Made by a program: the position numbers and the translations under genes. This document shows, piece after piece, positions 1-8,214 of a stretch of DNA of 64,000 bases (its first letter is position 1; every line of letters starts with the position of its first letter). Below the pieces are notes generated by a model. It worked only from the letters and a program-made list of their open reading frames with translations. It ran no database searches and was not told the origin of the DNA. Source of the DNA: Chersky-840 sp963810195 (GTDB lineage: Bacteria > Actinomycetota > Acidimicrobiia > Acidimicrobiales > UBA8190); the NCBI GenBank assembly GCA_963810195.1, contig CAWEMO010000005.1, forward strand, positions 688,455-752,454, given 5' to 3'.

Positions 1-416
1 TGCGGCAGGCTCACCAGGGCCAGCGACGCTCCCGCCACGAACAGCACGAGGGACGCGGCGACGAAGGGCACGGCATAGCGCTTCTCTTGCTTTCGCAGTC
101 CGGGTGTCACAAACCGCCATACCTGCCACAAGATGACGGGGGAGGCGAGGAAGAACCCCGCGTAGGTCGCGACGTGGATCCGTAGCGACAGCCCGTCGAG
201 TGGGCCCGTCACGTACAGACTGCAGTGCGTCGTCACCTGGCAGTACGGCGCCTGCAGCCAGTGCAGGATCTGTGGGTAGGCGACGAACGCCACGCTGCAC
301 GCCACGGCGACGGTGACGGCGGTGACGACCAGACGGCGGCGGAGCTCGGCCAGGTGCGCGCCGACGGACATGGTCTCGGGCGCTCGGCGCCGGGCGCGGA
401 TCAGCGTGATCGACAT
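1..416 (-). CDS. tatC: Sec-independent protein translocase TatC (partial, runs off the window)
   Basis: About 138 N-terminal residues of TatC, the multi-spanning receptor subunit of the twin-arginine translocase that exports folded proteins. The sequence shows the family's N-terminal cytoplasmic motif AHLAELRRRL just before the first membrane helix, then an extracytoplasmic loop, and after it the second helix region (FFLASPVILWQVWRFVTPGL), which is highly typical of TatC. It lies downstream of tatB and tatA on the same strand, the usual actinobacterial order. Two in-frame ATG codons are possible (416 or 371). Neither has a strong ribosome binding site; the 371 start gives a more usual N-terminus. 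The C-terminal part lies beyond position 1. Confidence 0.9.
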   Translation of the reverse strand, partial: MSITLIRARRRAPETMSVGAHLAELRRRLVVTAVTVAVACSVAFVAYPQILHWLQAPYCQVTTHCSLYVTGPLDGLSLRIHVATYAGFFLASPVILWQVWRFVTPGLRKQEKRYAVPFVAASLVLFVAGASLALVSLP

Positions 417-434
417 GGTCGGTCAGAGGTGTCG

Positions 435-845
435 TCAGTTCATCGACGACATGTCGAGCCTCGACGATGCCCCCACCGGGGGAGCCCGGTGCGCATCTGG
501 GCGCATGACCGGTGCCGGCCCGCCGTTGGCCGGCCCCGGGCGCAGCGGTGGCGACGAGCCCGGGGGCGTGCCATCGGGGTGGGCGCCGGTTCTCGTGGCA
601 TCGTGCTCCTCGGCGAGCCGGTCGAGGAGCGACAGGGGGGAGCGCACCACCCGCGTGATCTCGGTCGTCGAGGGAAGGTCGGGGAATGTGGCGCGCACCT
701 CGCTCTCGAGATGCGCCCTCCACCGGGTGAACTCGCTCCACGCCGCGCCCACGCGTCGGGCCATCGACGGCAACTTGTCCGGGCCGAGCACGATGAGCGC
801 GATCACGAGGACCATGAGCAGCTTGGGTGGACTGAGCAGGACCAT
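435..845 (-). CDS. tatB: Twin-arginine translocase subunit TatB
   Basis: A 136-residue protein with one N-terminal membrane helix (about residues 3-20, ending VLGPDKLP), an amphipathic helix and a charged tail. This is the TatA/B fold, and the VLGPDKLP hinge is the TatB form. It should pass substrates from TatC to the TatA pore. It sits 33 nt downstream of tatA and 18 nt upstream of the longer tatC start, so the three are probably one operon. The C-terminal half is proline, glycine and alanine rich and probably disordered. Assignment as TatB rather than a second TatA rests on the hinge, the length and the gene order. Confidence 0.85.
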   Translation of the reverse strand: MVLLSPPKLLMVLVIALIVLGPDKLPSMARRVGAAWSEFTRWRAHLESEVRATFPDLPSTTEITRVVRSPLSLLDRLAEEHDATRTGAHPDGTPPGSSPPLRPGPANGGPAPVMRPDAHRAPPVGASSRLDMSSMN

Positions 846-878
846 GGCGGGAGCTCGACCTCGACGCAGCCGTGCCGG

Positions 879-1073
879 TCAGCCGCTCTGGGCTTTCGCA
901 CCTGCGTCGGTGTCGACGGACGGGTCTTGGACCTCTGCCAGTCCCTTCTTGAATTCGGACCGGGCCGACCCGAGCGAACGGGCCAGCTTCGGGATCTGGG
1001 TCCCCCCGAACAGCACGGCCACGACGACCACGAGGACGACCACTCCGTCCAACCCGAAGATCTCAGCAAGCAT
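879..1073 (-). CDS. tatA: Twin-arginine translocase subunit TatA
   Basis: A 64-residue protein with a single hydrophobic segment (about residues 7-24), the FGGTQIPKLARSLG hinge of TatA, and an amphipathic helix (SEFKKGL) followed by a short acidic tail. TatA oligomers form the translocation passage of the Tat system. The start at 1073 is preferred over an upstream in-frame codon at 1103 because a GGGAG ribosome binding site lies 7 nt before it and the upstream residues are hydrophilic and unlike TatA. It begins 16 nt after the ferritin-like gene and precedes tatB. Confidence 0.9.
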   Translation of the reverse strand: MLAEIFGLDGVVVLVVVVAVLFGGTQIPKLARSLGSARSEFKKGLAEVQDPSVDTDAGAKAQSG

Positions 1074-1089
1074 GACGTTGCTCCCTTTT

Positions 1090-1972
1090 TTATCGGTTTC
1101 CAATTTCCGGTCGGATCTCGTCCGGGGATCGGTCGAGAGGGGTGCGGGGGCGGAGCGCGCTCGGAGCTCGCCACGCCAGGTCGTCCACGGCCGACTCGGC
1201 CAGACGGAGTCCCGCGAGGCCCGGGAGCCGTCCTACCGAACGGTCGAAGCGCCGGGCCGCGGCGCGGCCGTCGGCGTCCGCGAAGAGGTGGGTCACGAGG
1301 AACCGCAGCTCGGAGTCGGGCATGACGCCTGCTCCCACCGGTGCCCAGTAGCGGCGCAGGGCGAAACGGGTGAGCCTGCATGCGGTGGCGCTGTCGGCGA
1401 GACGCTGCCGTGCCCCCAGTGCGTAGAAGTCGATGTGCCTTCCCTCCTGGCGCATGATCCTGCGCAGCAGTTCGGAGAGCACGGGGTGCCCCGCCTTGGC
1501 GGCGAGGCGTCCATAGCCGGCCTGGGTGGCCCATTCGTTGACGGGCGCCCCACGTCATGTGGACGGCGACGATGTGCGGCGTCAGAGCCGACGCCACGGT
1601 GAACGCCGCCGGTCGGAGCGCATCGCGGCGCGGCAGGCGGCGACGCGACGCGGACAGCCGGCTCCGGCCGGCGGGCTCCCCGTGGGAGCGCAGGACCTCC
1701 GCGAGCGCCTCGCCGTGCCAGTGCTCCTCGTAGCACCAGCACGCCAGGAAGGCCGTGACCTCGGGGTCCCGGTGGGCCCGGGTGGCGAGAAGGTCGCGGA
1801 GGTAACAGGCGGTGTGTCCCTCCACGTCGTGCATGTAGCGGAGGCAGCGCAGGGTGTCGGCGTCGAGCGGGCGCCGGCCGAAGGCGCTGAAGTCGATGTC
1901 GTCGGTCTCGAGGCGGCCCGAGCGTCGGATCAGCGAGTCGATGTCGGTGGTCACGGCTCCTCTTCGGTGCAC
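1090..1972 (-). CDS. Ferritin-like di-iron domain protein, interrupted by a 1-nt frameshift
   Basis: About 290 residues in two overlapping frames. The first part (1972 to about 1545) carries EGHTACYL and EEHWHGEAL. The second (about 1543 to 1090) carries RQEGRHIDFYALGARQRL. The spaced E and E..H residues in a helical protein resemble a ferritin-like four-helix di-iron centre; function is otherwise unknown. Reading through the join requires removing one G from the GGG run at 1543-1545 (plus strand), which restores GAVNEWATQAGYGRL. The start is a GTG at 1972; an alternative GTG at 1954 has GAGGAG only 2 nt away. It lies directly upstream of tatA on the same strand, so it may be co-transcribed with the Tat genes. 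A sequencing indel or a recent mutation is equally possible. Confidence 0.6.
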
Positions 1973-2040
1973 GACCGCCTCGCGGATGTCTCCATCGGGG
2001 ATCAGGAACCGACGTTCGACTCCCGGGTGCCCGGTGCCCG

Positions 2041-2082
2041 GGGCTGAACCCGGGGCTGAACCCGGGGCTGAACCCGGGGCTG
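2041..2082. repeat. 12-bp tandem repeat in a divergent intergenic region
   Basis: Three perfect copies of GGGCTGAACCCG (2041-2076) and a degenerate fourth copy. The array lies in the roughly 180-nt gap between the divergent ferritin-like gene (minus) and the ECF sigma factor gene (plus), where both promoters should be. Just upstream is a shorter duplication of GGTGCCC. It could be slippage-prone or bind a regulator; no function is shown. Confidence 0.85.
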
Positions 2083-2155
2083 GGACCGGCGCTACCCTCG
2101 GGACGTGGCGAGCCTGTCATCCAGGTCGACGGGCGGCTCCGAAGAACGGGGCGAC

Positions 2156-2737
2156 ATGCCCAAGCTCGAGACGGTCAGCGACGCCGCCTTGATGGTGGCG
2201 ATCGGCCGCATGCACGAGCCGGCACTGGCCGAGGCCTACCGGCGTCACGGGGGAGCGGTGTTCGCCCTGGCCCGTCGGGTCCTGGGGTCCCCCGACCTGG
2301 CCGAGGAGGTGACCCAGGAGGTCTTCGTCGACCTGTGGGACGCACCGGAGCGCTTCGACCCCGGCCGGGGCGCCCTGCGCACCTTCCTCATGACCAAGGC
2401 GCACGGCCGGGCCGTCGACATCGTCCGCTCCGAGTCAGCGCGCAAGCAGCGTGAAGAGCGCACCGTGCGGGAGACGGCGGTGTCGGGCTACGACATCGAG
2501 CACCAGGCATGGGACCTGGCCATCGCCGAGCAGGTGAAGGCGGCGGTGACGAGCCTGCCCGCCGAGGAGCGCACCGCCATCGAGATGGCCTACTTCGACG
2601 GCCACACCTACCGCGAGGTGGCCTCGCTCCTGGGCCAGCCGGAAGGCACGGTGAAGAGCAGGATCCGCAGCGGACTGCGCCGCCTGCGCACCGCACTGGC
2701 ACAACACGGCGTGGAGGCGGCATGGACCGAGCCATGA
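2156..2737 (+). CDS. ECF-type RNA polymerase sigma factor
   Basis: A 193-residue sigma-70 family factor. Region 2 covers about residues 15-90 (DLAEEVTQEVFVDLWDAPER, then RAVDIVRSE). Region 4 covers about residues 130-185 with a helix-turn-helix (TYREVASLLGQPEGTVKSRI). The domain set and the cognate anti-sigma downstream resemble the SigK/RskA group of Actinobacteria. I chose the ATG at 2156; an upstream GTG at 2105 would add 17 hydrophilic residues without similarity to the family. The 3' end overlaps the anti-sigma gene, so the two are translationally coupled. Confidence 0.9.
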   Translation: MPKLETVSDAALMVAIGRMHEPALAEAYRRHGGAVFALARRVLGSPDLAEEVTQEVFVDLWDAPERFDPGRGALRTFLMTKAHGRAVDIVRSESARKQREERTVRETAVSGYDIEHQAWDLAIAEQVKAAVTSLPAEERTAIEMAYFDGHTYREVASLLGQPEGTVKSRIRSGLRRLRTALAQHGVEAAWTEP

Positions 2738-3543
2738 CCCACGACGAGGTCGCCCAGTTGCTCGGAGCCTTCGCCCTCGACGCCGTCGACGGCGACGAGG
2801 CCGAGGCGATCCGCCTCCATTTGGCCGAGTGCCCCCGGTGTGCGTCGGAGGTCGCCGAGCACTGGGAGGTGACCGGTCTCATCGCCAACGCCGGGGTCGA
2901 CGCGCCCCCCGAGCTCTGGGACCGTATCGCGGCGCGCATCGACGACACTCGGGCCGGTGCCCGCCGACCTGCACCACTGCACCTCGCGGCGCGATCTCCG
3001 GCACCGGCCCGCGCCCGGGGAATTGCACGCCGGCGTCTGGCATGGTCGGCGGTGGGCGCCGTCGCCGCCGCCGTGGCCGTGGTGGCGGTGCTGCTGGCGG
3101 TCCAGGTGGGCCGCCTCGACCAACGGGTCGGCCAGTTGGCCGCCGCCAGCCGGCAGTCCGGTCTCGAGCAGGCCGTCCAGGCGGCGCTGCTGGACCCGAG
3201 CGCCCAGAAGGTGACCCTGGCCGCGACCGGCGCGGCGGCGACAGGGGTGACGTCTCCGGGCACCGGTGCACGGGCTGGCGTCGTCGTGGTGCTTCCCGAC
3301 GGCTCAGCCTTCATGCTCAACACCGGCCTTCCCCGCCTGGCCGCGGACCGCACCTATCAGCTGTGGGGGGTGGTGCGCGGCCAGACCGTGTCGTTGGGCC
3401 TCCTCGGCAGCCAGCCGCACGACGTGGCGTTCACCGTCGACCCGTCCGCGCCCATCTCGGCCTTCGCCGTCACCGACGAGGCGGCCGGTGGGGTCGTCCG
3501 GCCCACGCACGCCCCTGTGGCCGAGAGCCCCACCATCACCTGA
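2722..3543 (+). CDS. Anti-sigma factor with zinc-finger and RskA-like C-terminal domain
   Basis: A 273-residue single-pass membrane protein. The N-terminal cytosolic part has the zinc-binding anti-sigma motif HLAECPRC (about residues 33-40). One membrane helix (about residues 109-127) follows a basic stretch, and the extracytoplasmic domain contains LPRLAADRTYQLWGV, typical of the anti-sigma-K-factor domain. It should hold the preceding ECF sigma factor at the membrane and release it on an envelope signal. GGAGG at 2713-2717 favours the ATG at 2722; a second ATG at 2734 overlaps the sigma stop codon as ATGA. Either start leaves the zinc motif intact. Confidence 0.88.
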   Translation: MDRAMTHDEVAQLLGAFALDAVDGDEAEAIRLHLAECPRCASEVAEHWEVTGLIANAGVDAPPELWDRIAARIDDTRAGARRPAPLHLAARSPAPARARGIARRRLAWSAVGAVAAAVAVVAVLLAVQVGRLDQRVGQLAAASRQSGLEQAVQAALLDPSAQKVTLAATGAAATGVTSPGTGARAGVVVVLPDGSAFMLNTGLPRLAADRTYQLWGVVRGQTVSLGLLGSQPHDVAFTVDPSAPISAFAVTDEAAGGVVRPTHAPVAESPTIT

Positions 3544-3564
3544 CGGCAGGACCGCCGCCGCAGG

Positions 3565-3891
3565 TCAGCGTTCGAAGTGGTGCTCGCCGACGACCTCGGA
3601 CACCGTGATGTCGTAGGAGGCGTAGAAGCGGTCCTGCCCCGCCCGCTGCGCGGCGCGGTGCTCGGGATGGTCTCGCCAGGCCCGGTGGGTCTCCATCGAG
3701 GCGAAGGTGATGACCGACACCCGCTCCCCGTCGTCGGCCTCGAAGGTCTTGAAGTCCACGAAGCCCGGCATGCCGCGGGCGATCTCCAGCATCCGCTGCG
3801 CGGTGTCGTGGTACTCGGTGAGCGACTCGGGCCTGAGCCGCGACCGGAAGACGGTGACGACCCGTCCGCCGTTCCCCGTCGTCGCACTCAT
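3565..3891 (-). CDS. Antibiotic biosynthesis monooxygenase (ABM) domain protein
   Basis: A 108-residue alpha/beta barrel-type protein matching the small ABM/quinol monooxygenase family: VVTVFRSRLRPESLTEY as first strand and helix, a central GFVDFKTFEADDGERVSVI and a C-terminal strand. Members are dimers that act on quinones, heme or polyketides, or have no known substrate. An HRAWRDHPEHRAAQ helix is typical of the group. It converges on the anti-sigma gene with a 21-nt gap and is probably monocistronic. The substrate cannot be predicted. Confidence 0.75.
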   Translation of the reverse strand: MSATTGNGGRVVTVFRSRLRPESLTEYHDTAQRMLEIARGMPGFVDFKTFEADDGERVSVITFASMETHRAWRDHPEHRAAQRAGQDRFYASYDITVSEVVGEHHFER

Positions 3892-3922
3892 GGGTGAGAA
3901 TTTAGACCCGCAGAAGGAGGTC

Positions 3923-5357
3923 TCAGAACGTGGCCTCGAGCTCCTCGGCCGTCTGGAGGTGCTGTTCGATGGCTTCGAGAGCAGCCTCGTCGCCCTGGGC
4001 GCGCGGGCCCTTGAACCACTTCCTCGCGCTTACGAACCAGAAGGTCCCGGCATAGAGGAGGACGACTCCGACGGCGATGGGTGCGTAGTTGAACGTGGTC
4101 CAGTTGATGGGGCTCACCTGAGGGAGCATGAACAAGATGGTGATGATCAGCACCCACGCCACACCGAGCCAGCCCACGAGGGGGCTCCAGCGACCGAGGC
4201 TCCACGGGCCGGTCTTGAACGATTCGCCGGCTCGGCGCCGCAGGAACGTGGGGATGACGTAGGCGATGTACAGGCCGATCGTGGCGATCGACGTCACGGC
4301 GAAGTACGCAGTGGTGTTCCACAGGTAGGGCAGGCCGAGGAGGAACGCGAACACGACGGCGAAGTAGATCGACCGTGTTGGTGTGCGCGTCCGGGGATTG
4401 ATGTGGTGCCAGAACTTCGATCTCGGCACGGCACCGTCACGTGAGAAGGCGTAGATCATCCGGGAATTCGCGGTCACCGACGCCATGCCGCAATAGGCCT
4501 GGGCCATGAAGGCGATGACGAGCAGGAGCTCCCCACCGTGACGGCCGATGGCGTTGATCCAGATCAACACCGGCGCTGTCGTGCTTCCGGCGACCGTGGC
4601 GTAGTTGACGCCGGAGATGGCGAACGGAGGTGTACTGAGCCAGGAGTAGGCCGATGAAGAAGACGTAGAACGTGTTGTGGAAACCGGTCAGGTTCTCGAA
4701 CTTGGTGAACACGAAGGAGGCCGAGGCGTGATGCGAGGGGACGAAGGCGAGCACCAGCACGATGGTGAGCACACCCAGGAGATGCCACCAGACGCTCACG
4801 TCGGACAGGAACGCCACGACCCGTACGCCGAAGATGTTCAACAGGGCATGGACGACCAGGATGCCCGCGTACACGATGACCACGTGGCCGCGGCTTGCCG
4901 TCCAGCCGGTGGTCAGGTTGAGGAACGTCGTGAAGAAGAAGGCGAACCCGAAGTCGATGCCGGCCGTGACCGCCACCTGGCCGAGAAGGTTGAACCACCC
5001 GGTGAACCAGCTCCACGCCGCCCCGTTGCTCTTGGCCAGCTTGGCCGACCAGTAGTAGAGGCCGCCGGCGGTGGGATAGGCGGAACACACCTCGGCCATG
5101 CCCAGTCCCACGATCAGCGTGAGCCCGCCGACGAGGAGCCAGCCCCACGTGATGTCGACGGGACCACCCGTCGACATGCCGAAGTAGTACAGGGTGAGAC
5201 AGCCCGAGAGGACCGAGATGATCGTGAACGACACCGCAAAGTTGGAGAACCCGCTCATTCTCCGGCGCAACTCCTGGGCGTAGCCCAATTCGTGGAGCTT
5301 CTTGGTGTCCGGATCCGTCCACACCGGCTGGGCCGACGCTGCGCCATCGGTCGACAT
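3923..5357 (-). pseudogene. APC-family amino acid permease with an apparent internal deletion and frame change
   Basis: The N-terminal part (5357 to about 4630) has the amino acid/choline transporter signature: YAQELRRRMSGFSNFAVSF, then STGGPVDITWGW and PTAGGLYYWSAKLA, with about six membrane helices ending at GLLLAQYT. The C-terminal part (from about 4630, other frame) resumes at PFAISGVNYATVAGS and continues with SRMIYAFSRDGAVP and about four more helices. The segment that family members carry between these points (TGYDASAHVSEET plus a helix) is absent, so roughly 40 residues of DNA plus a frame shift appear lost near 4628-4632. The start at 5357 has GGGGGTGG before it. As read, the transporter would be non-functional. 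A collapsed assembly is the alternative. Confidence 0.75.
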
Positions 5358-5568
5358 GACCACCCCCATCGTCTGACGCCGACGGTGGGCCCCCGGCGCC
5401 GACACCACGACCGACACGGTTGCGCCGGGATACGGTGCTCCGCTCCGAACCGGGGCCCGGAGCCCGGCCGCCGAGGGCTCGAGGCGGCACGGACTCCGGG
5501 TCGTCGATTCGCTGATTCGGACTAGAACATCTGAAGCGACCGGTGTCAAGGATCTCCCGGTGACGCAG

Positions 5569-6030
5569 CTACAGCACGAGCGGTCGGATGGGGCTGAACA
5601 CCAGTGCCGGGTCCGTCTTCCAGTCGACGCCGGGCACGTCGACGTACAACTCGATCTCGTTGCCGTCGGGGTCGAGGATGTAGAGGCTGTGGGTGACGGT
5701 ATGGTCGCTCGTCCCCACGACGGTGGCGCCCGCCTCCTGCACGCTTCTGAGCGCGTCGCGTAGCTCGTCGTCGGTGTCGCCGACCTTCAGGCCGAAGTGG
5801 TACAGACCCACGTGCCGGCCCCGGGGCAGCGACTGGGCGTCCTCACCGACCTCGATGAGGAGCAGCTCGTGGTGCGTACGGTTCGAAGGTGCCGAGAACG
5901 CGGTGGCCGGGAACCCGAACTCCACGTCGGGAGCCAGTTGCCTCCAGCCCAGCACGTCACGGTAGAAGGCGGCCGAGCGCTCGAGGTTCCGTACGTAAAG
6001 CACCAGGTGCCCGAGCTCTTTGATTTCCAT
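5569..6030 (-). CDS. VOC family (glyoxalase / extradiol dioxygenase-like) protein
   Basis: A 153-residue vicinal oxygen chelate protein with two beta-alpha-beta-beta-beta modules. It begins ELGHLVLYVRNLERSAAFYRDVLG and ends with YILDPDGNEIELYVD. Likely metal ligands are the His of GHLVLYV, the His of HFGLKV and the Glu of NEIELY, the arrangement of catechol 2,3-dioxygenase-like enzymes. The start at 6030 is chosen because GGGAGGGATC lies directly before it; the codon at 6048 would place that site inside the gene. The substrate is unknown. It diverges from the YceH-type gene with a 77-nt gap. Confidence 0.82.
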   Translation of the reverse strand: MEIKELGHLVLYVRNLERSAAFYRDVLGWRQLAPDVEFGFPATAFSAPSNRTHHELLLIEVGEDAQSLPRGRHVGLYHFGLKVGDTDDELRDALRSVQEAGATVVGTSDHTVTHSLYILDPDGNEIELYVDVPGVDWKTDPALVFSPIRPLVL

Positions 6031-6107
6031 GATCCCTCCCCGTCGCACGCGGCCAATGCAACACGGTCCCGGGCGCAGACTATTCCTCGGCCCGTAGGCT
6101 CCCTCCC

Positions 6108-6804
6108 ATGGACCTCTCCGCCGCCGAGATCCGGGTGCTCGGGAGCCTCGTGGAGAAGCAGCTCACGACCCCGCAGCAGTATCCGCTCACGCTCAACGCC
6201 TTGACGCTGGCGTGCAGCCAGTCCTCGAACAGGGACCCGGTCGTGGCCTACGACGAGCACACCGTGGAAGCTGCGGTCACGAGCGTCAAGACCAAGGGCC
6301 TGGCGCGGTTCGTGCACCCTTCTCACGGGCGTTCCGCCCTCCGTTACGCGCATGCCCTCGATGACGCGTTGGGTCTCGCCCCGCCCCAGCTCGCGCTGTT
6401 GGCGGTGCTGATGCTGCGCGGACCGCAGACCCTGGGAGAGCTGCGGACCCGCACCGAGCGCATGGTGGGGTTCTCCGATCTGCCGCGAGGTCCAGGCTGA
6501 GCTCGACGCTCTCGAGGAACGGGCCGAGCCCCTGACGGTGCGACTGCCTCGGGGCTCGGGGCAGAAGGAGGACAGGTACGGGCAGGTGCTGGGTGGTCCG
6601 GTGCACCAGGCGCGGCGTGGGGGAGAGCCCGAAGCGGTCACGGGGGGACCCGCCGGAGGCCCGTCCCCGGCGATCCGCGGCGAGCCTGAGGCGGCCGGAC
6701 CCGACGAGGTGGCGGCGCTGCGGGCCGAGGTCGGGCAGTTGCGTGCCGAGGTGGAGGCCCTGCGTCGCGCCCTCGACGACCTGCGCGAGCAGCTCGGTGC
6801 CTGA
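6108..6804 (+). CDS. DUF480 / YceH family winged-helix protein with a 1-nt frameshift
   Basis: The first frame (6108 to about 6480) has the family N-terminus (LSAAEIRVLGSLVEKQLTTP, QYPLTLNALTLACSQ) and RTRTERMVGFSDL. The family continuation VQAELDALEERAEPLTV and LPRGSGQKEDRYGQVLGG, then a C-terminal coiled coil (EVAALRAEVGQLRAEVEALR), is in another frame to 6804. Removing one C at about 6481-6483 (CTGCCGC) restores DLREVQAEL, which fits the family. YceH proteins have two winged-helix domains and an unclear role. Both halves look well conserved, so a sequencing indel is likely. Confidence 0.8.
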
Positions 6805-6929
6805 GCGGAGCACGTGGCGCGACCATCGGTCCAGCTCCGGCATGATGGGACCACCGCAATCCCGGAGGAAGCCGGCTGGGTCGCCCACGAGCAGGGACGG
6901 CTCGCCCCGAACGTGATGGACGGAGGGCC

Positions 6930-7382
6930 ATGAGTGCCGCAGCAGGGACGTCACCGACGATCGTGGTGGGGGTGGACGGGTCGGAGTCGTCGAAGCGCGC
7001 CCTTCGATGGGCAGCCGATCAGGCCAAGCTCACCGGTGCGCAGCTGAAGGTGGTGACGACGTGGGAGTACCCGCCGACGCTCGGGTGGGCCCCGCCGTAC
7101 CCGTCGGACTTCGACCCCGAACAGGACGCCCGAAAGGCCTTACAGGAAACCGTGGACTCCGTCCTGGGGGCTGATCCCGGAGTGGCGGTGGAGATCAGCG
7201 TGACCGAGGGCCACCCCGCCTACGTGCTCGTCCAGGCGGCCGGGGAAGCCGCGCTGCTCGTCGTCGGCAGCCGGGGCCACGGCGCCTTCGCCGGCATGTT
7301 GCTCGGTTCGGTCAGCGAGTACTGCGCGGCACATTCGCCGTGCCCGGTCGTTGTGGTACGGCACCCCGACGACAAGGCGTAG
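6930..7382 (+). CDS. Universal stress protein (UspA family)
   Basis: A 150-residue single UspA domain with VVGVDGSESSKRALRWA at the start and the ATP-binding loop GSRGHGAFAGMLLGSVS near the C-terminus (G-x2-G-x9-GS), so it should be an ATP-binding member. GGAGGG lies 3-9 nt upstream of the ATG. PPK2 starts 12 nt downstream on the same strand, suggesting co-expression with polyphosphate metabolism under stress. Usp proteins modulate stress survival through poorly known partners. Confidence 0.9.
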   Translation: MSAAAGTSPTIVVGVDGSESSKRALRWAADQAKLTGAQLKVVTTWEYPPTLGWAPPYPSDFDPEQDARKALQETVDSVLGADPGVAVEISVTEGHPAYVLVQAAGEAALLVVGSRGHGAFAGMLLGSVSEYCAAHSPCPVVVVRHPDDKA

Positions 7383-7394
7383 TCGAGCGGCCCC

Positions 7395-8207
7395 GTGCGC
7401 GACGTCGAAAGGTGGCGCGTGCGTCCCGGGGGCAAGGTGCAGCTCGCCGCGCACGACCCGGCGTCGACCGCAGGCGCTCCCGGCGATCACCTCCAGACCG
7501 AGGAGGCGACCCTTCCTCTGCACGACGAGCTCTTCGCCCTTCAGGACCGGCTGTGGGCGGAGTCGCGGCGCTCCCTGCTCGTCGTCTTGCAGGGCCTCGA
7601 CGCCTCGGGGAAGGACGGCACCATCAAACACGTCTTTCGGGGAGTGAACCCGCAGGGCACGACGGTGACGTCGTTCAAGGAGCCCACCCCGGAGGAGCAG
7701 GCCCACGACTTCCTGTGGCGGGTCCACACGCGCACGCCGGCGGCCGGGGTGATCGCCGTGTTCAACCGCTCCCACTACGAGGACGTCCTCGTGGTGCGCG
7801 TGCACGGGCTCGTGCCCGAGCGCGTGTGGCGGGCACGGTACGGCCACATCAATTCCTTCGAGAAGAACCTGGCTGCCGCCGGGACCACGATGGTCAAATT
7901 CTTCCTCTCCGTCTCTTACGAGGAGCAGAGCAGGAGGTTGCAGAGCCGTCTCGAGCAGCCCGACAAGCGCTGGAAGGCACGAGCGGCGGATTTCGCCGAG
8001 CGCAAGCACTGGGACGCCTACCAGGCCGCCTACCGGGACATGCTCGAGCAGACCTCGACCGAGGTTGCCCCGTGGTTCGTGATCCCGGCCGACCACAAGT
8101 GGTACCGCAACTGGGCGGTGAGCCAGGTGCTGCTCCACACGCTCGAGCAGATGGACCCGCGCTACCCGGATCCCCTGCCACTCGATCTCCCCGAGGGCAG
8201 CGTCTGA
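7395..8207 (+). CDS. Polyphosphate kinase 2 family protein
   Basis: A 270-residue PPK2 domain protein with a P-loop GLDASGKDG (about residues 67-75), the second conserved stretch NRSHYEDVLVVRV (about residues 124-136) and the lid region RWKARAADFAERKHW. These enzymes transfer phosphate between polyphosphate and nucleotides. The single short domain is typical of class I or III members; the preferred nucleotide cannot be told from sequence alone. The start is GTG at 7395, 12 nt after usp. An exopolyphosphatase gene lies at 41961-42911. Confidence 0.9.
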   Translation: MRDVERWRVRPGGKVQLAAHDPASTAGAPGDHLQTEEATLPLHDELFALQDRLWAESRRSLLVVLQGLDASGKDGTIKHVFRGVNPQGTTVTSFKEPTPEEQAHDFLWRVHTRTPAAGVIAVFNRSHYEDVLVVRVHGLVPERVWRARYGHINSFEKNLAAAGTTMVKFFLSVSYEEQSRRLQSRLEQPDKRWKARAADFAERKHWDAYQAAYRDMLEQTSTEVAPWFVIPADHKWYRNWAVSQVLLHTLEQMDPRYPDPLPLDLPEGSV

Positions 8208-8214
8208 GCCTCCG

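Noticed and set aside
225..1602. Long plus-strand open frames over the Tat genes
   Set aside because: They are opposite-strand shadows of tatA, tatB, tatC and the ferritin-like gene; high-GC DNA produces such frames often.
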